From: Jaltomata sinuosa
Taxonomy: Eukaryota > Streptophyta > Magnoliopsida > Solanales > Solanaceae
Direction of reading: 5' to 3'
Assembly: GCA_003996215.1 (NCBI GenBank)
Contig: QJPP01000310.1
Coordinates: 620,001 to 684,000, forward strand
DNA: 64,000 nt
Positions 1 through 12,420 of this stretch are shown one piece after another (the stretch's first letter is position 1; each line of letters starts with the position of its first letter). The notes beneath the pieces are model-generated. The model did no database searches. It saw only the letters and a list, made by a program, of their open reading frames with translations, and was not told where the DNA came from. A program made the translations under genes and the position numbers.

Positions 1-420
1 CATCTTAGAGTTTCATTCCTTACTTCACTCTATTTTCAAAATTATATCTTTGCTTATTCAAGCTTAATCTTTTGCTCAGCTGCCTCCACCATCATTGTCA
101 TTATTCATCGATCCAAGGACACTTTATGAGTCATAGTGTTCTAAACTCACTCCACCTTATCTCATCATAACTTCCGAACTACATTTGGCCTGATTCTCGT
201 GCAACTCGAGATATGTAGGCAACTTAAAAATCAAAGTTCGGCCATAATCTTCAAAACATTTCATATCAATCTCTTGATCTTTCCTAATCCCTCTCCCCCA
301 TAACATGTCAAACGCCTATTCCCCTTAAACTTCTATTTGTTGGTCGGGACAAAATTGGCTACTACGTCAACTTCTTTGCCCGAACACTCTTACATCATCT
401 CCGGTCAAAGAGGGACAAGC
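1..420 (+). mobile_element. 3' internal end of a left-truncated Tat/Ogre-type element
   Basis: This stretch matches, segment by segment, the last ~450 bases before the 3' LTR of the complete Ogre in this window (53341-53787). Both contain a 'gatatgtaggcaact' motif (near 212 here, near 53610 there), an 'aaaattggct' block, and a purine-rich tract abutting the LTR. The polypurine tract is at about 406-420 (CAAAGAGGGACAAGC), the expected primer for plus-strand DNA synthesis, and TGTTGACACC of the LTR follows at 421. No coding capacity is visible. The rest of the element lies left of the window. Confidence 0.75.
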
Positions 421-1254
421 TGTTGACACCCAATTTTGACCCTCCTTTCGCCTTTTTTATTTTCTCGAGCTTCTAAATTAATAATATGTATATTTATTTA
501 TTTTTTACTATATTTAAACAACTATTACTATTTTTACTATTATTACTATTGTTATCAATGTTATCACGTTTTTATAAATTACATTTTTTTTTATTATCGA
601 AATCGCTCCTATCATTTTACACCTCTTTTTCTTAAATTATTTATTATTGTTACTTTATTTTAAGTTTTATATTTATTAAATTAATTATAAATCGACATTT
701 TGTAATCGATATCTTTTGTTAATTAATTGCCATTACGTAATATGTAGTGTATTAGTTATTAAGTTAGAATCTCAAAATAATTGAAAAGAAAGAAAGGGAA
801 AAGACCAAAAGAAATGGCCCAACAAATATCCCTAACCAGCCCATTATTTTCAGCTAATGAACCCACCAATTAACAGCCCATTAATCAGCCCAAACCCATC
901 TTAATGTTCAGCCCAAAGCATGTAACCCTAAACTTCTTTTTCATTAGCCACTCTTTAGCTTTATTCTCTTCCCTTCCCTCTTTCAGAAACCTCCAAACGA
1001 AGCTTCAGCAATGGCAGAAGGTTTCTACTCATTTTGGTGCAATTTCCGTCTCTCTTTTCTGAAAAACATCAGGCACTCTCCTCCTCTCTCTCATTCACAT
1101 CTCTCATCTTTAATTTGGTCAACAAGATGCCAAAATACTTTTGAAATTTCTGAAGAAGAATCATCAACTTTTCAGAGCTTTGATTCAAAATTCAAACGGC
1201 TAATTCGTTCTGAAAATCCCGCCCAAATGCTCAATCTCAACCCTAGTTCATCAC

Positions 1255-1262
1255 TATAAATA
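1255..1262 (+). promoter_or_regulatory. TATA box of the left Ogre-type LTR
   Basis: TATAAATA lies about 840 bases into the LTR, after a CT-rich stretch. This is comparable to the TATAAAAG boxes of the other Ogre LTRs at 31809 and 55003. It is the likely U3 promoter of this element. Its position supports the reading that the LTR is plus-oriented; activity is not implied. Confidence 0.5.
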
Positions 1263-3099
1263 CTACATTTTTGCACTCATTTAGGGAGGCCTTTTTTCCT
1301 CCGCCCCCTGCACTATTGTATCTACTGGTTTTTGCTCTTAAGCACTTGTCTTTGCATTCTCGTTTGGTTTTTTTTTTCCGAAACTTTTGTTTTGAGCGAG
1401 TTTAAGTTTGGATCTTGACGTTGGAGCCCTTGTTCACTGCTCCACACAAGGTCAGTACTCTTCCTTTCCTTCCTTTTTATTTTCGTTTCAAGAACTGAAT
1501 GCGTTAGTGTTCCCGTTTAATTCATATTTGATGCTTTGTATGGTCTGTTTTATTTTTAGTTCTTCGTAAGAAACCAACATGTAATTAATGGATATTTAGA
1601 ATTACAAATCTTAAAGGAAAAGTTATTGTTCTGTACGTAAGGATAAAATTTGGTGAATATGTGATCGTTTGAATGACTTAGTTGCTCGCCTAAGTTTTCG
1701 TTTCGTTTGAACAACTCTGTTACTCGCCTAAGGTTCTGTTTTGAATGTTTGAATCTGTGGCCTTACCATCTTTTGTTTTGACAAATCAGTAAGTAAACAA
1801 TTTGAGATGGAGTAAGGATACTTAAAGGAATACTACCGATCTGTCGAATATGTGTTTCATTGTATCGCTCATTTAGCTTCTCTGTTCTAGGATTTGTTAA
1901 AAAATATGCTTTGCTTGTTCCTATTTTGAAATCAAGGTTTAAAAGAGAACTATGGGCATTTAGGGAGGAAGCCACCCAGTTATATAAATTAAAATTAGTC
2001 GAAACTTGCTAACGTTTAAAGAGCTTTGACCGTTTATAAATATTTTGCTTTCACTGCTCAAAAGGGAGTGTTTTGCAACGGTTACTCTCTCTTAAAAATC
2101 AGCTCATGCTAATATACTTTGCTACTGTTTCATGATCAAACAACTTGAAAAAATGTTGTGTCGTTTAAAAGAAAATTGTGAATTCGTTAAAAGAGAATAA
2201 AGTGTATCCATGGCCTTAAACTTGGATTGTGTTTAAAGTGCTGTAGTATGGTTATATTTGCCAAGGTTATTGAGTTGGTCAAATTTTTTGTGATCAGTTG
2301 ACGTGTTTAAAGGAGTTCATGAACATGAACTATGTCTCTATCTAGACTAATTATTTTCTTGGGAGTTCAGTAGTAATTAAGAACTCAATGAGAGACACTT
2401 CGGCAGATAGGATATCTAGTTTATTAAGTTTAAGTTTGAGCTCATTTTCTTGTGCTATTTCTTGCATTTGTTTACTCATCATACTAGAAGCTTTGGGTTA
2501 TCTTATGATCTCAGATTGTATGTTATCTTTGCTTCTTGTTCACATTATTCAAAGTTCAAGTTTCTAATCTTTATTTCTCTCTTTCTTTACATGTACACTT
2601 CGGAGCAAATGGAGTCTTAATTCGAGACTCTCGTAAGTGGAGTCTCAAGGCGATACTTGACTCATTATACCTGCGTTTGGAGTTGCCTTACATCATTTTC
2701 CTTAGAATTCATCAAATAGCAACAAAATGAGTGAAACACTCTAGGGTCTCTTATGGTGTCCTTCCTTCTTATTATTCTTATTATAACCTTCTTATTATTG
2801 TTTAGTGGCTTATTTGTGTTGATTTGGTTTTATCTCAAGTTTGAGATTATTTGTTGAATTTCTTTCTTAACACTAGACTAATTTTATTTAATTACACGAG
2901 ATTGTTAATCTAGTTAATTAATAGTGTCTTTGTTTTATTATTTGATTCCGTCAATAAAAGAATTAGGCCTAGAATACTTGAACCTTAGAAAGGGCAGTTT
3001 GCTATATATAATAAAAGAAGTATATGACTAGCTCCTCTCTTTCGTATATATACATACATGGCTACGAACCAAATGCTTTGCCTCGGTTTTTTTTCAAAT

Positions 3100-3545
3100 C
3101 TTTCCTGTTAAGAGTAGAGTTAAAAATAGATATGTTTGGTATAAAAAATGCAACTTTAGTAAGTTTCAAAAGTGCAAATTTTATGTGCAAAATGTAGCTT
3201 TTCCTAGTGCTAAAAACGCAGATTTTAGTGTAAAAAATATACAGCTTCCCAAGAGTTTTAAAACCCAATTTTTGAAGGCAAAATATACTTGTTTAAGGAC
3301 TTAATAAGTGCAGATTTTTGAGCTAAAAACACAGCTGTTTAAGAGCTTTAAACGCAAATTTTTGAGGTCAAAATGCACTTCCTTTGTGATTTTTAAGGCA
3401 TAGATTTTGCATAAAAAGATGCAGATTTTTGAAGTGAAAAAAAAAATGCTCTTGTCAAGAACATGAAAATGCTTTATCTTTTTAGTAAAATATAGCTATT
3501 CGAAAGGATCAAAACACACTTACGTGAAAGGCAAAATTAATGTGT
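3100..3545 (+). repeat. Degenerate short repeats inside the left LTR
   Basis: Variants of 'gcagatttttgagg.caaaatgcac' with intervening 'aaaaacacagctgtttaag' recur about every 30-60 bases. They look like the worn remains of a tandem array internal to the LTR. The periodicity is irregular and no protein is encoded. The boundaries are approximate. Confidence 0.4.
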
Positions 3546-4206
3546 TTTTTTTTTACATTGTTGGAAATTTTTCCTTATTTGCTTTGAAAACTAATAAATA
3601 TCTTTGATGTCTTTATTTTTATCAAGTCTAAGCTTATATTTTTTAATCCAGAAGGTTTTCTCTAGTAAGCTATTCTTTATAACCAAATAGTTTAGTTGCA
3701 CATCTTTTTATTGCTCAACATATATTTTTGGAGGTTAACTCATTTGATACTTTACCATGATTTATTTTCTGATTTAGACACCCTCTATTTTAAGTTTATT
3801 TCATAACTAATTATTTTCTTCTACAAATTATCAATTTTACTAGTAATTTTTATGTTTTCCATTTATAACCTTAATAATATTTGTAAGTTATTTTCTTCAG
3901 TATATAAAATGTTATATTTATATTTTAGACCCTTATTTGATTAACCTAAGTTTGATCGGTAACCGTCTTTAGCGGATCTTAAAGGATGCTTAACTCCTTT
4001 CCTTTAGGATAACTAGAACCCTTACCTAGAATCACATAAGTTAAGTAGACCATTAACTAGAGTTAATTTAGCATAACTTTAGTTAATAATTTAGGTGTCC
4101 TAATTCACCCTTAAAATTAATTAGGTGGCGACTCTTTAAAGCTAATAATTGAAGAATCACCAATATGTTGTACTTCGCTTTGACCCGGTTAAAATAGGGT
4201 ATAACA

Positions 4207-6132
4207 AGAGCGATGCATGAATTATGATAAAACAGTTTAAAAACATGCTTAAAGTGATTTATTACATAAAGAGAAGGACATGAACAAGTAATAAGATAAG
4301 AAGCATAAGTCATGAAGAAGGCTTAAGTTTCAAATATAAGATCATATAACTTCATAGCGTAAAATAAGCATGTGGGAGTTTCTCTTAACTGACATTAAAC
4401 TATGCTGAGCTACATGAAGTCTGGTGTCATTGCCTCACACCGAAAAAGGTCATCCTAACCTGCCAAAGTTAGAACCATTTCATTTCATACCAGGATCCTG
4501 TCATCATAAGCCTCAAAGCGCAACCTACGATGGCACGTAGTTCTGGGACTAAGGGTACTCTCACCCGGTCCAACTCGATGCTAAATAATATTCCCAAAAC
4601 ATATATATACATAACATGAGCTCACATACATGTGACATATCAAATGCCAAACTTGTTCATAACATAATCATACCCCGGATCGTCATACTACTCATGAATT
4701 AGGGTTTTAAAATTGATTCATGAGCATTGATGGAACATCGGGTGTCTTGTATTGTATCATACTTCATAACATGGAAAGACTTGCATACTTCATGACTTGT
4801 AAATTTTGCATGGCTCTAGTTCAATTTTCATAATACATATATTTTCATAGAACATAGGAACTAGGCATCCACATGCTTGAAAATCCATAAGGAATATGTT
4901 ATCAAAAATCTAATTTGCTTAAATCAACTTTCATGCATGTAGAAATTTCCATGGTTAAACTTCAATTCATGAAATAAGAGGTAACATGTAAGAACCCATG
5001 TAAAATCATGCAATTTAATAGAAATTTCATAATCAAATCATGAGAAGATCATATTTAGCAAAACCCATAAGAATTTGATAAGAACCCTAATTTGAAGATC
5101 ATGAAATCAAAATTTGAATTAGGGGTTTTGGGCACAAGGGTGAAAGGAACCCATTGTTGATTACCCACATACATTGATTGAAGTTAACCCACTTGAAATT
5201 GAAAAGAAGAGGAGGCTTGAACTTGGAGCTTGATACCCTAACTTGAAGTTTGAGAAGATGGAACTCTTTCTCTTCTTTTGGAATTTGATTGAAAGAATGG
5301 GAGAGAGCTTAGGCCAAGTGGGAATAAAAACCCGCCTAAATAGGCTTAAAGCGACTTAGTATAGGAGTTAAAAGAGTGGAAAATTACAAAAATACCCCAA
5401 GGAAAAGAGTCTGAAAAACTGCTGAAAATTTTGTCACAGGATTCTACGGACATGAATCATGACTCGTGGAATAGATCACGGTTCGTGGTTCCTAGGTGAA
5501 GGTTTTGGCCTCTGGACTGATTTCCACGAGTTGGTTTCACGACCCGTGAAAACTTCCACGACTCGTGGAACCTCCTCGTGGTTATCAGGCCACTTTTAAG
5601 CTTCTGGACTATTTCCACGAGTTGTTTTCACAACCCGTGGAAACTTCCATGACTCGTGGAACCTCCTCGTGGTTTTCAGGTAAAAAAACTGATTTCCACG
5701 AGTTGGTTTCACGACGACTCGTAGAACCTTCTCGTGGTTGCTGTCTGTCATTTTCACAGACAGATACCCTTTAGTAAAACACTGATAACTTTTTACTCCA
5801 AACTCATATTAAGGCACGGTCAATGGCATTAGAAAGAAGATTCAAAGACCTTTAATTTGATAGGTACTAAACCACCTAACTCTTTATATTTTAGGAGTTA
5901 TGATTGTTTGAAGTTGACCCTTAAAAAATCTTACACTAAAACTCAATCGGTAAGGAAGCTTTCAACTCAACTTTGAGCTAGAGATTCTTTATGACCCTAA
6001 TTCATATCTAATACACCTTTGAAACTTCAGAATAAGTCTTAATACTTAAATAAATAGAAAATTTATCTAGTTTGGGTCTAACAACACATGAAGAACGATT
6101 CAGATTTGGCTTAGAATTTCTAGGGTGTTACA
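4207..6132 (+). mobile_element. Right part of an LTR of family A, copy 1
   Basis: From about 4370 this segment aligns with the sequence on both sides of the big Ogre. 'gggagtttctcttaac.gacat' at ~4377 matches ~30562, and 'atgctgagctac' at ~4402 matches 58039. Shared blocks continue (cctgtcat, tgagcattgatgg, acatcgggtgtcttgt). It ends GGGTGTTACA at 6132, as copy 2 ends at 59481. It is therefore the right part of the same ~2.1-kb LTR family. Its left part was separated by the Ogre-type element ending at 4206. No reading frame is recognisable. Confidence 0.7.
5515..5745 (+). repeat. Three-unit tandem repeat built on TTCCACGA/TCGTGGAA palindromes
   Basis: The block 'tttccacgagttg.tttcac' starts at 5521, 5612 and 5693, so units are about 80-90 bases. 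Units 1 and 2 contain 'ttccacgactcgtggaa' or a one-base variant. The first of these is a perfect inverted repeat around one central base. The array lies inside LTR family A copy 1. The equivalent region of copy 2 (59095-59340) has a different GC-rich motif set. Confidence 0.6.
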
Positions 6133-7159
6133 TTTTCCTTGATCTATACAGTGATTCCTAGCTTAATTCATGTTTTTACATTGCCCTCAGAAAGGAATGA
6201 AAATAGAGGAAAACAGAGCAAGCCTTCTACGTTATGCCCTTCCGCTATAGCGGTGGTCACTCCGCTATAGCGATTCCGTCGTAGCGGTTGGCTTCCGCTA
6301 TAGCAGTCTCGACGGTAACAGTACAGGAAATTTTATTTCCAGCTAAATGCACTCATCCCCCTTCCCAGTTCCCACTGTCTAAACCTATAAATCCCGCCAT
6401 GGTCTTAAACCACCCTCAATACCATTCTTGGCATTAACGCATCGCAATTCAATATGACACATCATAAATTACAAAGAAATCACAACAATAATTGTTTCCC
6501 GATAATATCTTCCCGTCGTTACACTAATGACTCCTTAGTTCCCATGGTTCTCAATCAAGTCCCGACTATCCTAAAACCGAAGCTTCCCTGCAGTCACAGT
6601 TTCCAATCCCTTATCATCTTAACCAATGATAAGCCCCTTTACATGCAGCACCACTCTTTAAATCAAAACATTTAACAGATTATCCCAACCTAAGGTACAT
6701 ATCATTTTCAACTCAATGACCCTCTACAGACTCTACATGCATGACAGATAACAATTCACATGCATTCCAAGTAGTCACACCAGAATTGTACAACCCAATG
6801 TTTCACTTCAAGTCACAAACAAATCAAATCACCACCAAATCAAATAACAACTAATTCAAACCACACAGTTTCACCTTTCATTCATGCCATGGATGACCAT
6901 TAGCCGGTTATACATGCTTGCCACAGCCTCTCAGGCCAGAAACTAAATTGGAACCTTCCTAGTTCCAATTACTCTTGCTTGTCCGGTCGTAACCGAAATA
7001 CAAAGACCTCATTTACCTGCTGAGATACCAATTGGAATCGAGAGATACCAATTGAACCAAACCCATACAAGCAAGTAAACAACCGCACAAAAGAATGAAA
7101 GAAAGGAGATGCTTCCTAGAATGCTTCATAGCTTCCTAAATATTAGATATAGACGTCAA
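6133..7159. other. Repeat-derived stretch, no gene seen
   Basis: No protein family is recognisable in either strand. A perfect 12-bp palindrome CCGCTATAGCGG lies at 6242-6253, with worn copies up to about 6310. The same palindrome returns at 9805-9816. The sequence therefore probably belongs to an LTR-like repeat interrupted or rearranged between those points. 'Cctataaatcccgcc' near 6385 could be its TATA box. I could not find paired termini or a target duplication. Confidence 0.35.
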
Positions 7160-8212
7160 CACACCCTATGCATCATATCATTCATGGTTCGAGGTTCCAC
7201 CCTTGTTTGTTGTTTGCTGATTGTCCGCTCTGGTAGTATGGGATGCCGGAGGGTTTGTTTTCACTTGGTTATGTTCCTCGGTTGTATGGGCGGCCGAGGG
7301 ACTGTAGGTAGACTCTTTCTATTTACTTGTAGAATTATTCCCTGTTACGGTTAATTATGAAATTGGTTACTGCTAGACTGTTAGTTGCTGGGTGTGAGAT
7401 TGATATGATTAGTTGGGCTTGATTCATGTCTCTGAGCATGCTATTATTACTCTTCTGCTCTTCTTTCTTACACTTGAGGTTACCGGTATATATCGTCCAT
7501 TTCATAAAAACTTATTTGTATACCACTGTTTGTTGCAAGGACCCCAGGTGCGTTTTTCTACTTTCCACCTGTGCCTATGGTGTGTATAATTCTGACTTAC
7601 TAGCCTCATAATGTGGTTCTGTTGATTTCCCTCTGGCTAGTTCCTGTGTACCTTTTTTTCCAGTGATTCTGTGACTACTTGCTTCTAATTTCTGTCTATT
7701 ACTACGGCTTTTTATCTATATGTGCCCAGTCGGCTATGATACCTACTGGGTACCTTATGCTTCGCATTGGTGCTCACGCCCTACCCCACTGCATCTTTGG
7801 GTGCAGATCCTAGCATGGGCCATCGGCCGTTAGATCGACTGTGATTTCGTGCTTGGAGATCTGTTGGGGACTACTTCAGGCTGAGGGTGAGCTCTTGGCG
7901 ATCGGAGCTTAGCTTTAGTTTATCTTTTGCTTCATGTACTCTATTACCATTCAGAGACATCTTTATATATAGTTTTGGTTTATTTGCACTCCATGTATGT
8001 AGTTTGGCTCTGTACTATGATACCAGGTCTTGGAGTTTGGTTTAGTTTAGTTTCCGCATATGTATATATTTATATTCCTTTAATCTGTTCTCTTCGTCTT
8101 GTTCCCTTATTTGTTAGATAGTAGCCCATTGCTAACTGTTCTGGGCTACGGGGATTGGTTCACCTACCGGGGGTTGTAGGTGCCATCATGACCGAGAAAT
8201 TGGGTCGTGACA
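7160..8212 (-). mobile_element. LTR fragment of the TGTCACGACCC type, minus strand
   Basis: Read on the minus strand, the segment begins at 8212 with TGTCACGACCC. It continues with a 'gatggcacctac ... ggtaggtgaacc' block that I recognise as typical of a common nightshade LTR family. On the plus strand it appears as '...gggtcgtgaca'. The other terminus is not evident and no direct repeat flanks it, so it is probably truncated. The left boundary is approximate. Short open frames here have no domain signature. Confidence 0.4.
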
Positions 8213-9960
8213 TCCATATGGCCAATCATTCGGGAATAACCCGACTATTATCAGTTATACCCATTACCCTCCTGGTACAACCAATAATTATCCGGACCTC
8301 TCCAGGATCCCTAAGCAACCTCCACTACAGTAATGCCAGCTAATAACCCAACGCCAGACTCTCGGTCATTCCTCTAGCTTATTAAGTACCCATGAATCAC
8401 TTTTATATGACTAGGACCAGCAATAACAACATAATCAACAACCGTCCTATACAAATGTATATTACCCGGACCCACTCTGGGATCCCCTATAACGAATACC
8501 TAAGTGTTAACAAGCAACTCGGTCTATACCAAAACCAACTCTAAATCAGATACAACAAATAACCCGGCCTCACAAGGACCATAACCAAATACACATCTCA
8601 ATGATACAGCCCGGTCCGCTCACAGGACCAATATCAATCAACACAATGCAACAAATATTCGTGCAATAATGCAGTAAAATAAATCCGTACCAAGCGTGGT
8701 ACCCGAGCCAACCGTTAGAAATTTGCCATATCAGGCGTGGTACCCGAGCCAACCATTAGTAATTTTATGTACCAGGCGTGGTACCCGAGTCAACCGAATG
8801 CCAACAATCCACAGTCACAACAATGAACAATTAACTTGTAAACCAACAAGTAAAATGCAAAGTTCAAAAACTAGACTGATCAAACAGGACTATAAGAAAT
8901 TCTAATTCATCTACTAAGCAATGCATCTCATACAATCACTTAGATAAAAGTACTCAAACACACAATGCATAAAGAAATCAAGCCATCACCTACCCCTTCT
9001 CCGGGTAGATGACTTAACCCGACCTTTATCCGAAGGCCAACCCATTCACCCTTACTAACATAAAATGATCGATTTCCTTTCTTAACAAAATTTAGCAACA
9101 ATGTGATTCCCGGAACATTACCTACACCCACACGTAATGGGAATACCTCCCTTTAGCCCTTAGCAAGTCTAACAACCACATATCCTGCACTTTACATTCC
9201 CGAGTCCTCATCTAGGGGGGGGGTTTCTATTTTCGTTCCTTCTCATCTACCCAGGCAATTCCCGGTTCCCCGAACCTTCCCGATATCCCAGCCCCTGAGC
9301 CTATCATTTTATCATATCAAGACAACAATCTAACCACATTATACATATCATAAGACCAGTCATTTACTCCGTACAATCCTAAACCAAACCTAACCCGACC
9401 CGAATCCGCCAGACTCAGTGCCTGGAGGCCTAAAACATGGATTCTCCATTCCACTATACAATAAGTACGAAAAGTAAACAGGTCTATCTACTCAATGAAA
9501 ATCTAGCCTACCTGGATGCCAAACAGCTACAACCGTGTGATTCTGGCTCCGTGAAGGCATTTCCTGACGACTCTGCAGGCCCAAATCCATGGTTTTTCGC
9601 GCTCCATTAGCTGGAATGCCTCCTCTTCATGGTCCCCAAACCTTGGAGCAGCATAAAAGGGTTTTTGGAGAAACCCTCGTATGTTTTTAACTGAGGAAGA
9701 GAAGCTTTTTAAATAAAAACTCGTTATGAGGCTTCTGCCTCCGGTCATTCCGCTATGGCGGTCTAACCTTCCGTTATAGCGGTCCCGCTATAGCAAAAAA
9801 ATTACCGCTATAGCGGAGTGACGTCAGCCCGAACTATTTTCAAAAAATCAAAAAAAATTCATCACGTCACCCTACTTAAGACAAACGTACTTTAATTAGT
9901 TCCCGGCATAATTTGATTTCGCGATTTTTAAAGTAACGACGGGTCCGGTCGTTCAAATAA
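8213..9960. other. LTR-like non-coding stretch, no gene seen
   Basis: The stretch runs from just after the minus-strand LTR fragment to about 9960. It contains a 41-bp tandem repeat (8688-8810) and a palindrome cluster at 9735-9816 (CCGCTATAGCGG and variants). It ends in a GC-richer 'acgacgggtccggtcg' motif at about 9935-9952, of the kind seen near LTR ends in nightshades. The cluster matches the one at 6242, which suggests that 6133-6400 and 9700-9960 belong to one LTR family. I see no coding domains. Confidence 0.35.
8688..8810 (+). repeat. 41-bp tandem repeat, three copies
   Basis: The core 'gcgtggtacccgag.caacc' starts at 8694, 8735 and 8776, an exact 41-base spacing. Divergence between copies is low in the core and higher in the AT-rich spacer. 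It lies inside LTR-like DNA and has no sign of coding function. Confidence 0.75.
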
Positions 9961-10202
9961 ATCATGTTTACAATACTCATTGCTCATAACAACGTTATTT
10001 TTGGTAACATCTTATCTAACTCAAACAAAATCTTCATCCAATTTTTTTGAATGAGCTCATAAACATCCAATTGACTCGGATATTAGGAACATATACCACC
10101 TCAATTAATGACAATATTTATATACGTGAGTTTGATAAGAAAAAAAAATTCATTCTAAGAACTTAAATAGTTCTAGAATCACCAACATATATATAAAAAA
10201 TT

Positions 10203-10375
10203 CTCCTCCTCCTCCTCCTCCTCCTCCTCCTCCTCCTCCTCCCTTCTTCTTTCTTAGGTGTAAGACACAAGTTTAATTTTATTTCTTCTTTCTTCTGCTT
10301 CTTCTTCTGCTTCTTCTTCTTGCTTCTTCTTCTTCTTTCTTCTTCTTCTTTCTTCTTTCTTAGGTGTAAGATACA
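10203..10375 (+). repeat. Compound microsatellite (CCT)n and (TTC)n with a duplicated flank
   Basis: A (CTC/CCT)n run occupies about 10203-10241. An imperfect TTC/TGC-TTC run lies at 10283-10352. The block 'cttaggtgtaaga.acaagtttaattttattt' occurs on both sides of the TTC tract (about 10253 and 10360). This indicates a local duplication, probably by slippage or unequal exchange. Confidence 0.8.
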
Positions 10376-11458
10376 AGTTTAATTTTATTTCTTAGTAATA
10401 CCAAAGTCTAAAAATCAACCTTTCACATATTAGTCACAAGATTCACTCTTTCGAGAAATATTCACAATAATTATATCATTGTTTAACTAAATTTTTTTTA
10501 CTTAACAGAATTATTATTTCTCCGAATCTTCTTCTATATTAAGGGATACAATAACTTAGATTATTACACATAAAATAATAATTATTTCATTGAAGATTTT
10601 CATATTGTTTGTAACCATATTTCTTTTCACTACAAAATAAAGAAGTATCGTTACATACCTCATTAGCATCAACAATTAAAATGAAACACCAATTATGCAA
10701 GATTATTTTCAACAGAAAGATCAATAATTCATCTGATGCCTTATAATGTACTCATAATATATATCCCTAAAGCATGTCATGAAGAAAAGACCAGCAACCA
10801 CCAAATTCATCAACCATTGCAAGTCGTCAATGTTTTTTCTGCCACTGTATTTTTCTATACGCTTGACTTCTTTCAAAAAAATCAATAATAGCCCCATTGA
10901 CCATCAATAACAACCTACGATACAAATTTTATGTAATAGAGTTTGAAGGCCAATTACTCATGAGGAAGGATAATTGCTTTCTCGAGTATTGAGTATTTTC
11001 CCATAAGAATATAGTCAACGACAATAAAATATCCTTAAGATTGTTGAAAATTTTACATAACTTACTTCATTACGAATATTATAGGAAATTCTTCAAAACT
11101 TGAGGCATGTCAAAGATACTGTCCTTAAAGATATTTTAAACTTGGTGTAGGTGTATCTCCCAGTATTCAAAAAGCTTTTCTAGTATAAACTAGAAGCCAG
11201 AATCTAACAAAGATTAACAAAAAAAAAATCAGCAAGAAAAAATAATTAAAGGAAAAAATATTTTTTTGCCCACTTATCAGTAGCACAAAGGACATATTTA
11301 TAGTCCAAACAACCATTGCTAACGACCAATGTTCATATTATTAAATGCGTTGAAATCAATTGAAGACAAAATTGAAGACACTTAATTTATAAAAATGAGA
11401 CGTTGGCAACAACCACAATTTTGACCAAAAATTTAATGCTCTTTTTTTGAGATAATTT
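10376..11458. other. AT-rich intergenic sequence, nothing recognised
   Basis: The sequence is AT-rich and has no open frame with a recognisable domain, no obvious terminal repeats and no RNA gene signature. It separates the microsatellite from the copia element. It is probably old decayed transposon sequence. Confidence 0.4.
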
Positions 11459-11463
11459 CTAAT

Positions 11464-11740
11464 TGTTGTAAAACTAAGCTCGGAACAATATAACAATGAA
11501 GGTAAGTAGACAATATAAGTAGAGAAGGGAGAGAACTTTTCTTCTATTCAAGTGTATTCAAGTATGTACAAGTGTATCTTACAATGGTGAATAACATCTC
11601 AATTTATAGGATGAGAAATCATTCCAAAGGTCACCAACATTAAGAGCCAAATTGATAGATACATTCTTTATCCACAAAAGGTTCATGTAACCTAGGGAAT
11701 GTGTATGGACATCCATTCATTGAATATGTATTTCATAACA
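11464..11740 (-). repeat. 3' LTR of the copia element
   Basis: The left LTR has the same length (277) as the right one and only a few visible differences (for example 'aaactaagctcgg' against 'aaattaagctcga'). Since the element is on the minus strand, this is its 3' LTR. The internal sequence next to it holds the C-terminal RNase H. Confidence 0.88.
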
Positions 11741-11989
11741 CTCCTCCTTGGATGTCCATAGATAATGTGCCTCGTTAAAACTTTACTAGGAAAAATCCAG
11801 TGGGAAAAAGCCTAGCGAAGGAAAAAGAGTACACACATCTTGTAATACGCCTTGAGTGCTGCCTCATTAAAAACCTTACCAGGAAAATCCAATTGGGACA
11901 AAACCTTGGTTAAGGGAAAAGAGTACAATGCGTATTCCCACTGATATGAACATCATTTAACCTCTCGGAAATGACACATTCCAATCTTG

Positions 11990-12420
11990 TATACTAGCTT
12001 CTCAAATGTTGAGATTGGTAATACTTTAATGAAGAAGTCTGCAAGATTATCACTTGAACAGATCTGTTGAACTTCTATCTCGCCATTTTGTTGAAGATCA
12101 TGTGTAAAGAAGAACTTTGGTGAGATGTGCTTTGTTCGGTCTCCTTTGATGTATCCTCCCTTCAGTTAAGCTATACATGTAGCATTATCTTCGTATATGG
12201 TGGTTGCAGTATCCTTTTTCAAAGAAAAACCACACATCTCTCGAATATGATGGGCTATTGATCTCAACCAAACACACTTCTGACTTGCTTCATGGATGAC
12301 TATTATTTCTGCATAATTTGAAGAAGTGGCTTCACATGTAAACAAATAGTCCGTCTTTCTAATGCCTTCTTGTTAGAGATGAGTTGAATCTAGCCAATAA
12401 ACTTACTGAATGGTCAAGTA
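11990..12420 (-). pseudogene. copia RNase H remnant
   Basis: Minus-strand translation gives the standard copia RNase H C-terminus. There is an EDNA motif carrying a catalytic Asp, then segments like KGDRTKHI, then a stretch resembling the conserved IRSSDNLADLFTK region (here with substitutions). Upstream on the minus strand (12290-12420) pieces like the SNYAEII box remain. Stops interrupt the frame (for example in the segment matching CIAQLKGGY), so no functional protein is expected. Confidence 0.75.

Larger units (their letters stand above)
421..4206 (+). mobile_element. 3' LTR of the left Ogre-type element (about 3.8 kb)
   Basis: The LTR starts TGTTGACACCCAATTTTG, the same start as the Ogre LTRs at 30591 and 53788. 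It ends AAAATAGGGTATAACA, comparable with AAAATAGGGCGCGACA there. Start, end and the 'taggtggcgactct' block near the 3' end are shared; the middle is strongly diverged, so this is a related but different subfamily. A TATAAATA box at 1255-1262 is a candidate retroelement promoter. The partner LTR and the left target-site copy are outside the window, so the TSD cannot be checked. Short open frames inside it are not credible genes. Confidence 0.75.

Noticed and set aside
7109..8343. Several 60-80 codon ORFs in the TGTCACGACCC-type region
   Set aside because: Low conservation signals and LTR context; no domain recognised.
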